A DNA stretch of 6,619 nt from Actinomycetota bacterium (lineage in GTDB: Bacteria > Actinomycetota > Actinomycetes > Streptosporangiales > Streptosporangiaceae). The position numbers were made by a program, and so were the translations under genes. The notes beneath the pieces were generated by a model. That model was not told the DNA's origin, did not search any database, and saw only the letters and a list, made by a program, of their open reading frames with translations. This document shows, piece after piece, positions 1-4,779 of the stretch. How positions within the stretch are numbered: position 1 is the stretch's first letter; each line of letters opens with the position of its first letter. The DNA lies in assembly GCA_003161205.1 (NCBI GenBank), contig PMOU01000174.1, positions 1-6,619 of the forward strand. Direction: 5' to 3'.

Positions 1-1024
1 ACTGCACCATCATCACCTCCACCACCACCCCCAGGGCGAACGAAGCGGCGCAGATAGCGGCCAGCGGCAGGACCAGCGCCAGCGAGAGCGGTGAAATGGC
101 GACCGCGCCGCCGGTTAGCACCACGAACAGCATCGGGCGCCGGGGCGTGAACCGCAGCGACACCAGGCCGCCTGCGATCAGGCCGAACGCGTCGGCCGCG
201 GTGATCGCGCCCCAGGCGGCGGCGCCGCCCAGGTGCGCTCTGGCCACCACCGGGCCTAGCACCGAGAACGCCCCGTACCAGACCATCATCACGATGCAGA
301 ACTCGGCGACGATCACCCACAGCCAGGTGTGCGAGCGGAACTCCGACCAGCCCTCCCGCAGCTCGGTGAGCATGCTCGGCGCCGGCCTGCTGACCGCGGC
401 CGCCTCGCCCGGGCGGGACAGGCTTTCCCGCCCCGCGCGGATGGCCAGCAGCAGCGGCACCGTGCTGACCATGCCGATACCGCACAGCACGAGGGCGAAG
501 CCCGCGCTTGTCGCCGCCACCAGCAGGCCTGCCACCGCCGCGCCGGACATCTGGCCGGTGTTCATCGCCAGCCGGCTGATGGCGCTGGCGTCCTGCAGCA
601 TGCCGCGGGGGACCAGGCGCGGGAGCAGGGCCTGGGAGGCTGGGTAGAAGATCGCTGCCCCGGTTCCGGTCACGGCTTCCAGGCCCATCATGGCCCACAG
701 CGGCGGCCGTCCGGTCAGCACCAGGATGCCGAAGGTACCCTCGCCGAGTGCAATCATCAGGTTGGCCGCGATGATGACCCGCTGCGGCGGGAACCGGTCG
801 GCCGCGACGCCGCCGAGCAGAGCGAAGACCAGCGACGGCACGATCTGGGCGGCGAGCACGTAGGACAGGTCGGTAGCTGAGTTCGTCTCCTTGAGCACCG
901 CGAAGGAGACGCCGACCAGGGAGAACCCGACCGACGCCGGCGCGATCAGCCGGTCGGCGAGCAGCAGCCGGAAGTCCCGGATCGCGAGCACGGGGTACCG
1001 GCGGCGCAGTCCACCGCGTGACAT
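1..1024 (-). CDS. MFS exporter, drug/siderophore-efflux type (3' end cut by window edge)
   Basis: This is a predicted integral membrane permease of the major facilitator superfamily. The 341 visible residues form repeated hydrophobic segments, enough for roughly ten of the usual twelve helices. The N-terminus (RDFRLLLADRLIAPASVGFS) and the loop motif after helix 2 (GGVAADRFPPQR, residues 71-82, the MFS motif A pattern G-x3-DR-x4-R) are typical of the EntS/MFS_3-like drug:H+ antiporter group. The ATG is preceded by AAGGGA eight bases upstream, and no better in-frame start lies further up. The stop codon lies beyond the left edge. It sits 111 bases downstream of the DUF4262 gene on the same strand, so it could be the last gene of that operon or have its own promoter. 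The substrate cannot be told from sequence. The class is secure, and export is inferred from the family. Confidence 0.9.
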   Translation of the reverse strand, partial: MSRGGLRRRYPVLAIRDFRLLLADRLIAPASVGFSLVGVSFAVLKETNSATDLSYVLAAQIVPSLVFALLGGVAADRFPPQRVIIAANLMIALGEGTFGILVLTGRPPLWAMMGLEAVTGTGAAIFYPASQALLPRLVPRGMLQDASAISRLAMNTGQMSGAAVAGLLVAATSAGFALVLCGIGMVSTVPLLLAIRAGRESLSRPGEAAAVSRPAPSMLTELREGWSEFRSHTWLWVIVAEFCIVMMVWYGAFSVLGPVVARAHLGGAAAWGAITAADAFGLIAGGLVSLRFTPRRPMLFVVLTGGAVAISPLSLALVLPLAAICAASFALGVVVEVMMVQ

Positions 1025-1032
1025 CGCCTCGG

Positions 1033-1038
1033 TCCCTT
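1033..1038 (-). promoter_or_regulatory. Ribosome binding site of the MFS gene
   Basis: AAGGGA on the minus strand lies eight bases before the ATG at 1024. A second purine patch (GAGG, 1027-1030) is too close to the start to be the main site. It supports the chosen start. Confidence 0.55.
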
Positions 1039-1070
1039 CCAGTCGGCATCCAGCCGGACTGATCAGCACC

Positions 1071-1134
1071 CCGGCTCTGTGACGCTAGCCGCCAGGCTGC
1101 GGCGGGGCAACTTGTTTTCCCAGCTAAGAGCCGG
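1071..1134 (-). other. Intergenic inverted repeats between the DUF4262 and MFS genes
   Basis: Perfect 8-base arms, CCGGCTCT (1071-1078) and AGAGCCGG (1127-1134), enclose a smaller stem, GCCGC (1088-1092) with GCGGC (1099-1103) and a 6-base loop. On the minus strand this follows the DUF4262 stop directly, so it could act as a partial terminator or processing stem before the MFS gene. There is no T tract, so an intrinsic terminator of the usual kind is not supported. Confidence 0.3.
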
Positions 1135-1135
1135 T

Positions 1136-1720
1136 TCAGCCGAGCTGGTCGAGCCGGGTCCACGCCCCCGGCGGATTATCCTCACGGGGCATCCACAGCA
1201 TCGGCTGCCTGCCCTCGTACTTGAAAGCGAAGCCGGGATCGCCCGGATAGCGACCCCTCCGGTCGGGCCAGGCCACCTGAAGGTACGGCGGCCTGACGTA
1301 GCCGTAGTACCGGTCTGAGACCGCGAACATGCTCGTCATCCGCCAGCTCGCGTGGACCGGGCGGACGGCGAGCGAACACGGGCAGATGCCGTCGAGCCGA
1401 TCGCCTGCCTCGATCACCGCGCCGTTCGCGATGCGATCGCCGATCGAGTTCAGGATGACCGTCATGTGCTCGACGGGAAGGCCGTACACGGCCAGCTCCG
1501 GGCCCTGGTGACTGGCCCACAGGCCGACGGTGTACGCCCAGGGCGGCGCGAGCTCGTCGCCGAGCACGGCGGAGACTGACCAGCCGACGGTGGCGATGTC
1601 GCCGGCGATGGCTGCCATGCAGGCCTCTGGATCGAAGCCGGTGCCATCGTCCGCCGTGCACTCCGTGCACCGGCACCGTTCTTCCGCGGGGTGAGCGCGG
1701 CGCCTTCGTGATGGGTTCAT
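1136..1720 (-). CDS. DUF4262 domain-containing protein
   Basis: This is a soluble protein of about 194 residues with the DUF4262 signature. It has a G-W-S-V-S-A-V element, then P-P-W-A-Y-T-V-G-L (59-67), a PELAVYGLP stretch, an I-L-N segment, and near the end Q-V-A-W-P-D followed by a G-R-Y-P-x-D-P-G-F motif. The family has no established biochemical role. Before the domain there is a Cys cluster C-x-C-x2-C (C16, C18, C21), with C34 and C113-P-C115 further on, which could bind a metal (inference). The start is uncertain: ATG 1720 lies 10 bases after the Clp-N stop, while an in-frame ATG at 1750 would overlap that gene by 20 bases. Neither has a convincing Shine-Dalgarno sequence, so translation is probably coupled to the upstream gene. 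It is the third gene of the CGNR operon. Confidence 0.85.
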   Translation of the reverse strand: MNPSRRRRAHPAEERCRCTECTADDGTGFDPEACMAAIAGDIATVGWSVSAVLGDELAPPWAYTVGLWASHQGPELAVYGLPVEHMTVILNSIGDRIANGAVIEAGDRLDGICPCSLAVRPVHASWRMTSMFAVSDRYYGYVRPPYLQVAWPDRRGRYPGDPGFAFKYEGRQPMLWMPREDNPPGAWTRLDQLG

Positions 1721-1730
1721 GGTCGCTACG

Positions 1731-2381
1731 TTACGAGGGGGGTACGACATTTCCGGGGCCGTCCGCGGGGTCCTCGGGGCTGATGCCGAGGTGCCGCTCG
1801 ATCACGCTCAGCCGCCACTCGATCATTTCCAGCTGGGCCAGGATCGTGTCCACTCGCAACGAGGCCTGGCGCGGATAACGGGCTATCCGCACTTGCCGCG
1901 AAGCACCCACGAGACCGGCGCGGTCTTCGGGATGGTTCTGCAGTTCCAGGAGCACCCGATCCCGGAGACGGTCCAGGTCCGCGCCGAGCCTGGACAGGAC
2001 GGTGATGGCGACGCCTTCGCCCACGGTGATCAGCCCGAGCAAGAGATGCCCGGTGCCGATGTAGCCGTGGCCCAGCTGCGAGGCTTCCCGGAACGACAGC
2101 TCCAGGCACTTCTTGGCCGGCGAGGTGAACGAAATGTGCTGGGCGGGCGCCTGCTCGCTCCGGCCGACGATGACCTCGACCTCATTCCGGGCGGCCGGCA
2201 AGGCGATGCCCGCCCACGTCAGCGCCCGCGCGGCCGGGCCTTGCTCATCGTTCAGCTGGCCTTCGCTGAGCAGGCCGAGCAGCAAGTGCTCGGTGCCGAT
2301 GTCGTTATGGCCCAGGCTTCTCGCTTCTTCCTGAGCCAGGACGATGGCGCGTCGCGCCTGGTTCGTGAATCGCTCGAACAT
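1731..2381 (-). CDS. Stand-alone Clp N-terminal (ClpC-like) domain protein with C-terminal coiled coil
   Basis: The 216 residues comprise two Clp_N repeats resembling the ClpC N-domain: residues 2-73 (FTNQARRAIVLAQEEARSLG, then GTEHLLLGLL) and 83-150 (FTSPAKKCLELSFREASQLG, then GTGHLLLGLI). There is no Walker A or B motif and no AAA+ module, so it cannot be an unfoldase. In ClpC this domain docks adaptors and substrates. A free copy could compete for, or present, such partners (inference). Repeat 1 carries an insertion of about five residues after GLLSEG. Residues 175-199 form an amphipathic helix with regular a/d spacing (V177, I180, L184, I187, L191, I194, L198), suggesting oligomerisation. 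GAGGAG seven bases before the ATG fixes the start. The gene begins 15 bases after the CGNR stop and is followed closely by DUF4262, which implies one transcript. Confidence 0.9.
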   Translation of the reverse strand: MFERFTNQARRAIVLAQEEARSLGHNDIGTEHLLLGLLSEGQLNDEQGPAARALTWAGIALPAARNEVEVIVGRSEQAPAQHISFTSPAKKCLELSFREASQLGHGYIGTGHLLLGLITVGEGVAITVLSRLGADLDRLRDRVLLELQNHPEDRAGLVGASRQVRIARYPRQASLRVDTILAQLEMIEWRLSVIERHLGISPEDPADGPGNVVPPS

Positions 2382-2388
2382 GGCGATA

Positions 2389-2394
2389 CTCCTC
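2389..2394 (-). promoter_or_regulatory. Ribosome binding site of the Clp-N gene
   Basis: GAGGAG on the minus strand lies seven bases before the ATG at 2381. It is the clearest Shine-Dalgarno sequence in the minus-strand operon, and it sits in the 15-base gap after the CGNR stop codon. Confidence 0.75.
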
Positions 2395-2396
2395 GT

Positions 2397-2960
2397 TCAG
2401 GACAGGCGCGCCCGGAAGGCCGCGGTCTTGACCCGGTTCTGGCACAACGTGGAGCAGTACCGGCGGGTGCCGTTGCGGGAGGTGTCCACGTAGACCCGGT
2501 CGCACCTTGGTGCCGTGCAGACGCCGAGCCGGTCGTACAGCTCGCCGCCGAGCACCACCGCCAGGCCGGTGGCGCAGCCTGCCGCCCAGCCGTTCGGCAG
2601 CGAGTTGTCGGCGGCATGGAAGTGCAGGTGCCAGGACTGCCCGTCGTGCCGTTCCAGCTCGGGCCGGGCGCCGGTGCGGATAAGCAGCGCGTTGACCCGG
2701 CCCGCCGCCTCGTCCACGGCGCCCGCGCTGACGGCCTCGAAGACCCCGCGCAGTTCCGCCGCGACGAAGCAGAGCTCCGCGGCTTCCTCCCAGGTCGCCG
2801 CCCGGCCGTCGGCCGCCTGCAGAACGGCGGCGACGGCCTCGGTGCGTTCGTCGGCCTCGGGCGGAAGATAGCGGCGGCCACGGTCCTCGCCGGGGGTAAG
2901 CAGGTTCACCAGCTCTGCGGCCACCCTGATCACGACGTCCATGTGACTGTTGAAGTTCAC
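2397..2960 (-). CDS. CGNR zinc-finger, ABATE-domain transcriptional regulator
   Basis: The 187-residue protein has an N-terminal ABATE-like region (about 1-130, opening VNFNSHMDVVIRVAAELVNL, with a W-H-L-H-F-H-A-A element) and a C-terminal CGNR zinc finger. The finger reads C-x4-C, then VDTSRNGTRRYCSTLCQNR, so the name motif CGNR is CQNR here and the second cysteine pair is spaced C-x3-C. This family is annotated as putative stress-responsive DNA-binding regulators; direct functional evidence is sparse. Start chosen: GTG 2960, because homologues of this class usually begin a few residues before the 'VV-x-A-x-L-VN' helix. ATG 2942 (181 residues) is possible. Neither has a good ribosome binding site. 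The frame stays open upstream to 3368, but that stretch overlaps the divergent methyltransferase gene and is not coding. It is the first gene of the minus-strand operon and is a natural candidate for controlling the divergent region beside it. Confidence 0.87.
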   Translation of the reverse strand: MNFNSHMDVVIRVAAELVNLLTPGEDRGRRYLPPEADERTEAVAAVLQAADGRAATWEEAAELCFVAAELRGVFEAVSAGAVDEAAGRVNALLIRTGARPELERHDGQSWHLHFHAADNSLPNGWAAGCATGLAVVLGGELYDRLGVCTAPRCDRVYVDTSRNGTRRYCSTLCQNRVKTAAFRARLS

Positions 2961-2990
2961 TTGACCGGTTACACCCCCAGCCCGTAGGTT
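2961..2990 (+). promoter_or_regulatory. Housekeeping-type promoter of the methyltransferase gene
   Basis: TTGACC (2961-2966) and TAGGTT (2985-2990) are separated by 18 bases, matching the actinomycete primary-sigma pattern TTGACN-n16-18-TAGNNT. Transcription would start near 2997 and leave a leader of about 94 bases before the GTG at 3091. The -35 box abuts the GTG start of the divergent CGNR gene. Prediction by pattern only. Confidence 0.55.
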
Positions 2991-3036
2991 TGTGACTATC
3001 AAAGCGAGCTTAGCCAGTAACGGATAACCGGGGAAG
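2965..3036. promoter_or_regulatory. Symmetric TAACCGG operator-like motif pair in the divergent control region
   Basis: Minus strand 2971-2960 reads TAACCGGTCAAG and plus strand 3025-3036 reads TAACCGGGGAAG, 10 of 12 positions identical and oriented outward toward each divergent gene. The left copy overlaps the spacer just after the methyltransferase -35 box and sits right before the CGNR GTG. The right copy is about 28 bases past the predicted start of the methyltransferase transcript. Between them, TTTG-n7-CAAA (2989-3003) straddles that start. These are plausible binding sites for the adjacent CGNR regulator (inference). Confidence 0.35.
2995..3000 (-). promoter_or_regulatory. Possible -10 box for the CGNR operon
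   Basis: GATAGT on the minus strand matches TATAAT at four of six positions, including the key A and final T. It would place the start near 2988, giving a leader of about 28 bases to the GTG at 2960. No good -35 box is visible 17 bases upstream. If real, it overlaps the methyltransferase promoter so that only one could be occupied at a time. Confidence 0.25.
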
Positions 3037-3077
3037 CCTGACCCGCCCGGGGCCGCTATCCAGCCGGGCCAAACACC

Positions 3078-3084
3078 GAGGAGG
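3078..3084 (+). promoter_or_regulatory. Ribosome binding site of the methyltransferase gene
   Basis: GAGGAGG lies six bases before the GTG at 3091. This decides the start in favour of the GTG, which places the 18-base tandem repeat inside the coding region. Confidence 0.8.
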
Positions 3085-3090
3085 CAGGGC

Positions 3091-3933
3091 GTGCCGAGAC
3101 GTGACCGCGACACCGAACGTGACCGCGACACTGAACTTGACGGCGGTACCGAACTTGACCGCGATACCGCGCGAGGCTGGATCGAGCGCTGGGACCGCCA
3201 GCAGGAGGAGAGCCTGCCCGACCGCGAAGACAGGTTCACCGCGCTGATCGACGCGGTCGAGGCGGGGACGGGGCGCCCGGATCCGCTGGTGCTCGACATC
3301 GGCTGCGGTCCCGGCTCGATCGGCGTCCGGCTGCTTGGCCGGCTGCCGCGTGCCACCGTGATCGGCATTGACGCCGATCCGGTTTCGCTGACGCTGGGTC
3401 AGGCGGCCTACCAGGACGTGCCCGGACTGTGCTTTACCGATCTGGACCTGCGCGTTCCCGGCTGGTCCGCGCGGCTGGGCCTGGACCGGCCCGCCGATGC
3501 CGCGGTGAGCACCACCGCGCTGCACTGGCTGCCGGAACACGATCTGCGCGCCATGTACGCCGAACTTGCCACCGTGCTCCGCCCCGGCGGCCTGCTTCTG
3601 GACGGCGACCACTTCACCCTCGATGCCAAGGAGTCCCCGACCCTGGCCCGTCTCGACCTGGCGCTGCGGCAGCGCGAGGACCTGCGGCGCTTTCCCGGCG
3701 GGCACGCCGAAAGCTGGTCCGGCTGGTGGGAAGCGGTGGCCGCCGACCCGGCGCTGGCGGAGCACGTCGCGGAACGCAAGCGCCGTCACGTTGACGCCGG
3801 CCACCACGGCACGGAGTCCAACCAGCTCGCCACCCACGTCGAGGCGCTGGTGGCCGCGGGTTTCGCCGAAGTCGGGACCCTCTGGCAGCGCGGCGACAAC
3901 CGTCTGCTGTGCGGTGTGCTGCCGGGCAATTGA
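3091..3933 (+). CDS. Class I SAM-dependent methyltransferase
   Basis: The 280-residue protein has a Rossmann-type SAM-binding core. Motif I is VLDIGCGPGSIG (67-78). The acidic end of strand 2 is D94 in VIGIDADP. A T-A-L-H-W-L-P element (142-148) sits where motif IV is expected, and a V-L-R-P-G-G-L-L-L motif follows. The ALHWLP element and the order of motifs resemble the Tam/Methyltransf_11-25 group of small-molecule methyltransferases, so the target is more likely a metabolite than DNA or RNA (inference). Substrate is unknown. The first 28 residues are a charged tail made of four hexapeptide copies near DRDTEL, ahead of the conserved region, which begins at about W30. A strong GAGGAGG site six bases upstream fixes the GTG start. 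The gene is divergent from the CGNR operon and convergent with the membrane-protein gene. Its 3' end carries a small duplication that includes the stop codon. Confidence 0.9.
   Translation: MPRRDRDTERDRDTELDGGTELDRDTARGWIERWDRQQEESLPDREDRFTALIDAVEAGTGRPDPLVLDIGCGPGSIGVRLLGRLPRATVIGIDADPVSLTLGQAAYQDVPGLCFTDLDLRVPGWSARLGLDRPADAAVSTTALHWLPEHDLRAMYAELATVLRPGGLLLDGDHFTLDAKESPTLARLDLALRQREDLRRFPGGHAESWSGWWEAVAADPALAEHVAERKRRHVDAGHHGTESNQLATHVEALVAAGFAEVGTLWQRGDNRLLCGVLPGN
3103..3174 (+). repeat. Four tandem 18-base units inside the methyltransferase 5' end
   Basis: Units begin at 3103, 3121, 3139 and 3157. The first reads GACCGCGACACCGAACGT. Unit 2 differs from it at three positions (T for C at position 12, TT for GT at the end), unit 3 differs mainly in its middle, and unit 4 is degenerate at its end. 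The period is a multiple of three, so each unit encodes one hexapeptide (D-R-D-T-E-R/L and variants, residues 5-28) and copy-number changes would keep the frame. Confidence 0.85.
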
Positions 3934-3959
3934 CGTGCGGTGTCCTGCCGGGCGAGTAG
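3909..3959 (+). repeat. 26-base-period tandem duplication across the methyltransferase stop codon
   Basis: Bases 3909-3927 and 3935-3953 match at 18 of 19 positions (GTGCGGTGTgCTGCCGGGC against GTGCGGTGTcCTGCCGGGC), and each is followed by a codon and a stop. The first copy encodes the real C-terminus C-G-V-L-P-G-N-stop. The second, in another frame because the period is 26, would read C-G-V-L-P-G-E-stop. It looks like a slippage duplication of the gene's tail. Confidence 0.75.
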
Positions 3960-3975
3960 GGGCGGTACGGGCCGG

Positions 3976-4548
3976 TCAGTGGCGCCGGGCGTAGGCGATG
4001 TTGATGACCGCGATGGCGGCCCAGATGAGCAGGACCATCACGGCCTGCGCACCGGAATTGCCGGCCCGGGACACGATCGCAGTAGCTCCGACGCCCAGGG
4101 CCATCGAGCCAAGGGCGGTAATCGTGGTGGCCACGTTGCGCTGCCCGATAGAAGGCGGTCTCGCCGGCGGTGGCCCCATCTGGTAACCGGGAGGCAGCAT
4201 GGGCCCCATGTATCCCTGATAGCCCTGGTACCCCGCAGGTGCCTGGTAACCCGGATATCCCGGCGCCCCCGATCCTGCCGGGGCCGCCGGACCCTGTGGC
4301 ACAGCGGACCCCGGTGAGACGGGCGGCCCGTAATCCCCGGGTGAGCGGTAGCCCGGGACACCCTGAGGTCCGTACGCGCCTGGCCCGGCTGGGGATCCGG
4401 CCTGCCCGAGGCGCGCGTCGATCCGCTTATCGATCTCCGCGCCGATGCGCTCGACCAGTCCTTCGGCCACGGCATCGTCATAGCCCGGCCCCAGATCCTG
4501 GTGCGCAGCGACCGAGGCGCGGATCTCCGCCTCATGGTCACTGGTCAT
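3976..4548 (-). CDS. Small membrane protein with Pro/Gly/Tyr-rich linker and two C-terminal TM helices
   Basis: The 190-residue protein has three parts. An acidic helical N-terminus (about 6-47) contains E-I-R-A-S-V-A-A-H-Q-D-L-G-P-G-Y-D-D and then an E-x-I-D-K-R-I-D-A-R-L segment. A low-complexity linker (about 50-134) is rich in Pro, Gly, Tyr and Gln, with repeated G-Y-Q and G-Y-P units. Two hydrophobic helices follow (about 138-159 and 166-186), ending in A-R-R-H. No signal peptide is present. The likely topology is a cytoplasmic N-domain and linker tethered by a helical hairpin. No enzymatic motif is seen and function is unknown; similar small proteins of this layout are common in actinomycetes. 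The ATG has no Shine-Dalgarno sequence, but a TAGCGT box lies six bases upstream, which fits leaderless translation. It is convergent with the methyltransferase (42-base gap) and divergent from thiI. Confidence 0.82.
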   Translation of the reverse strand: MTSDHEAEIRASVAAHQDLGPGYDDAVAEGLVERIGAEIDKRIDARLGQAGSPAGPGAYGPQGVPGYRSPGDYGPPVSPGSAVPQGPAAPAGSGAPGYPGYQAPAGYQGYQGYMGPMLPPGYQMGPPPARPPSIGQRNVATTITALGSMALGVGATAIVSRAGNSGAQAVMVLLIWAAIAVINIAYARRH

Positions 4549-4554
4549 GAGCGC

Positions 4555-4583
4555 ACGCTACAGCCTGCTGCCGCGCGCCACAA
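4555..4583 (-). promoter_or_regulatory. Leaderless-type promoter of the membrane-protein gene
   Basis: On the minus strand, TTGTGG (4578-4583) is 17 bases from TAGCGT (4555-4560), a match to TAGNNT. Six bases then separate the -10 box from the ATG at 4548, so the transcript start would coincide with the A of the ATG. This agrees with the lack of a ribosome binding site. Confidence 0.4.
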
Positions 4584-4677
4584 ATGTCACCACCAAAGCT
4601 CTCGGTCCGCCGTCAGGCGCCACGCTATCGGCGGGCGGTAAGGGAAACACTGGGGCTAGCACCCGATTGCCGCCTCC

Positions 4678-4728
4678 GGGAAGCCCCCCGAGAAGCGCCT
4701 GGGAAGCCAGCCGAATCGTGCGGGAAGC
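4678..4728 (+). repeat. Helically phased GGGAAGC repeats upstream of thiI
   Basis: GGGAAGC occurs at 4678, 4701 and 4722, with a variant GAGAAGC at 4690. Start-to-start distances are 12, 11 and 21 bases, close to one, one and two helical turns. The cluster lies about 50-100 bases before thiI in the divergent control region, so it could be an activator or repressor array for either gene. No known regulator site is recognised. Confidence 0.4.
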
Positions 4729-4762
4729 GCTGCTTATTCGCCGTTCCGGGGATCGAATCGTG
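4712..4762 (+). repeat. CGAATCGTG direct repeat flanked by inverted CCAGC/GCTGG
   Basis: CGAATCGTG occurs at 4712-4720 and 4754-4762, exactly 42 bases apart (four helical turns). The outer flanks are mirror images: GCCAGCC (4706-4712) before the first and GGCTGGC (4762-4768) after the second. The second copy reaches the edge of the likely thiI -10 region. Confidence 0.4.
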
Positions 4763-4767
4763 GCTGG

Positions 4768-4779
4768 CACACTAGGGGG
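4768..4779 (+). promoter_or_regulatory. Possible -10 region and start context of thiI
   Basis: CACACT (4768-4773) keeps the conserved A and final T of the -10 box and lies six bases before the ATG, the same geometry as the divergent gene. AGGGGG directly abuts the ATG with no spacer, which is poor for a Shine-Dalgarno site. Leaderless initiation is therefore favoured, although no good -35 box is visible. Confidence 0.3.

Noticed and set aside
1719..2987. 422-codon plus-strand open frame opposite the CGNR and Clp-N genes
   Set aside because: It is antisense to two genes with clear domain matches. It has no recognisable domain and low-complexity Arg/Gly/Ala/Gln composition, as expected for a GC-rich shadow frame.
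2961..3368. Upstream extension of the CGNR reading frame to 3368
   Set aside because: The extension is Ser/Arg/Pro-rich, lies antisense to the methyltransferase N-terminus and crosses its promoter. CGNR proteins begin near the chosen GTG.
3010..3837. 275-codon minus-strand open frame opposite the methyltransferase
   Set aside because: The methyltransferase has clear motifs and a strong ribosome binding site. The antisense frame includes the mirror of the 18-base repeat and has no recognisable domain.
4743..4765. GGGGATCGAATCG, reminiscent of a tRNA T-arm
   Set aside because: There is no matching acceptor, D or anticodon arm around it, and the T-stem does not pair.
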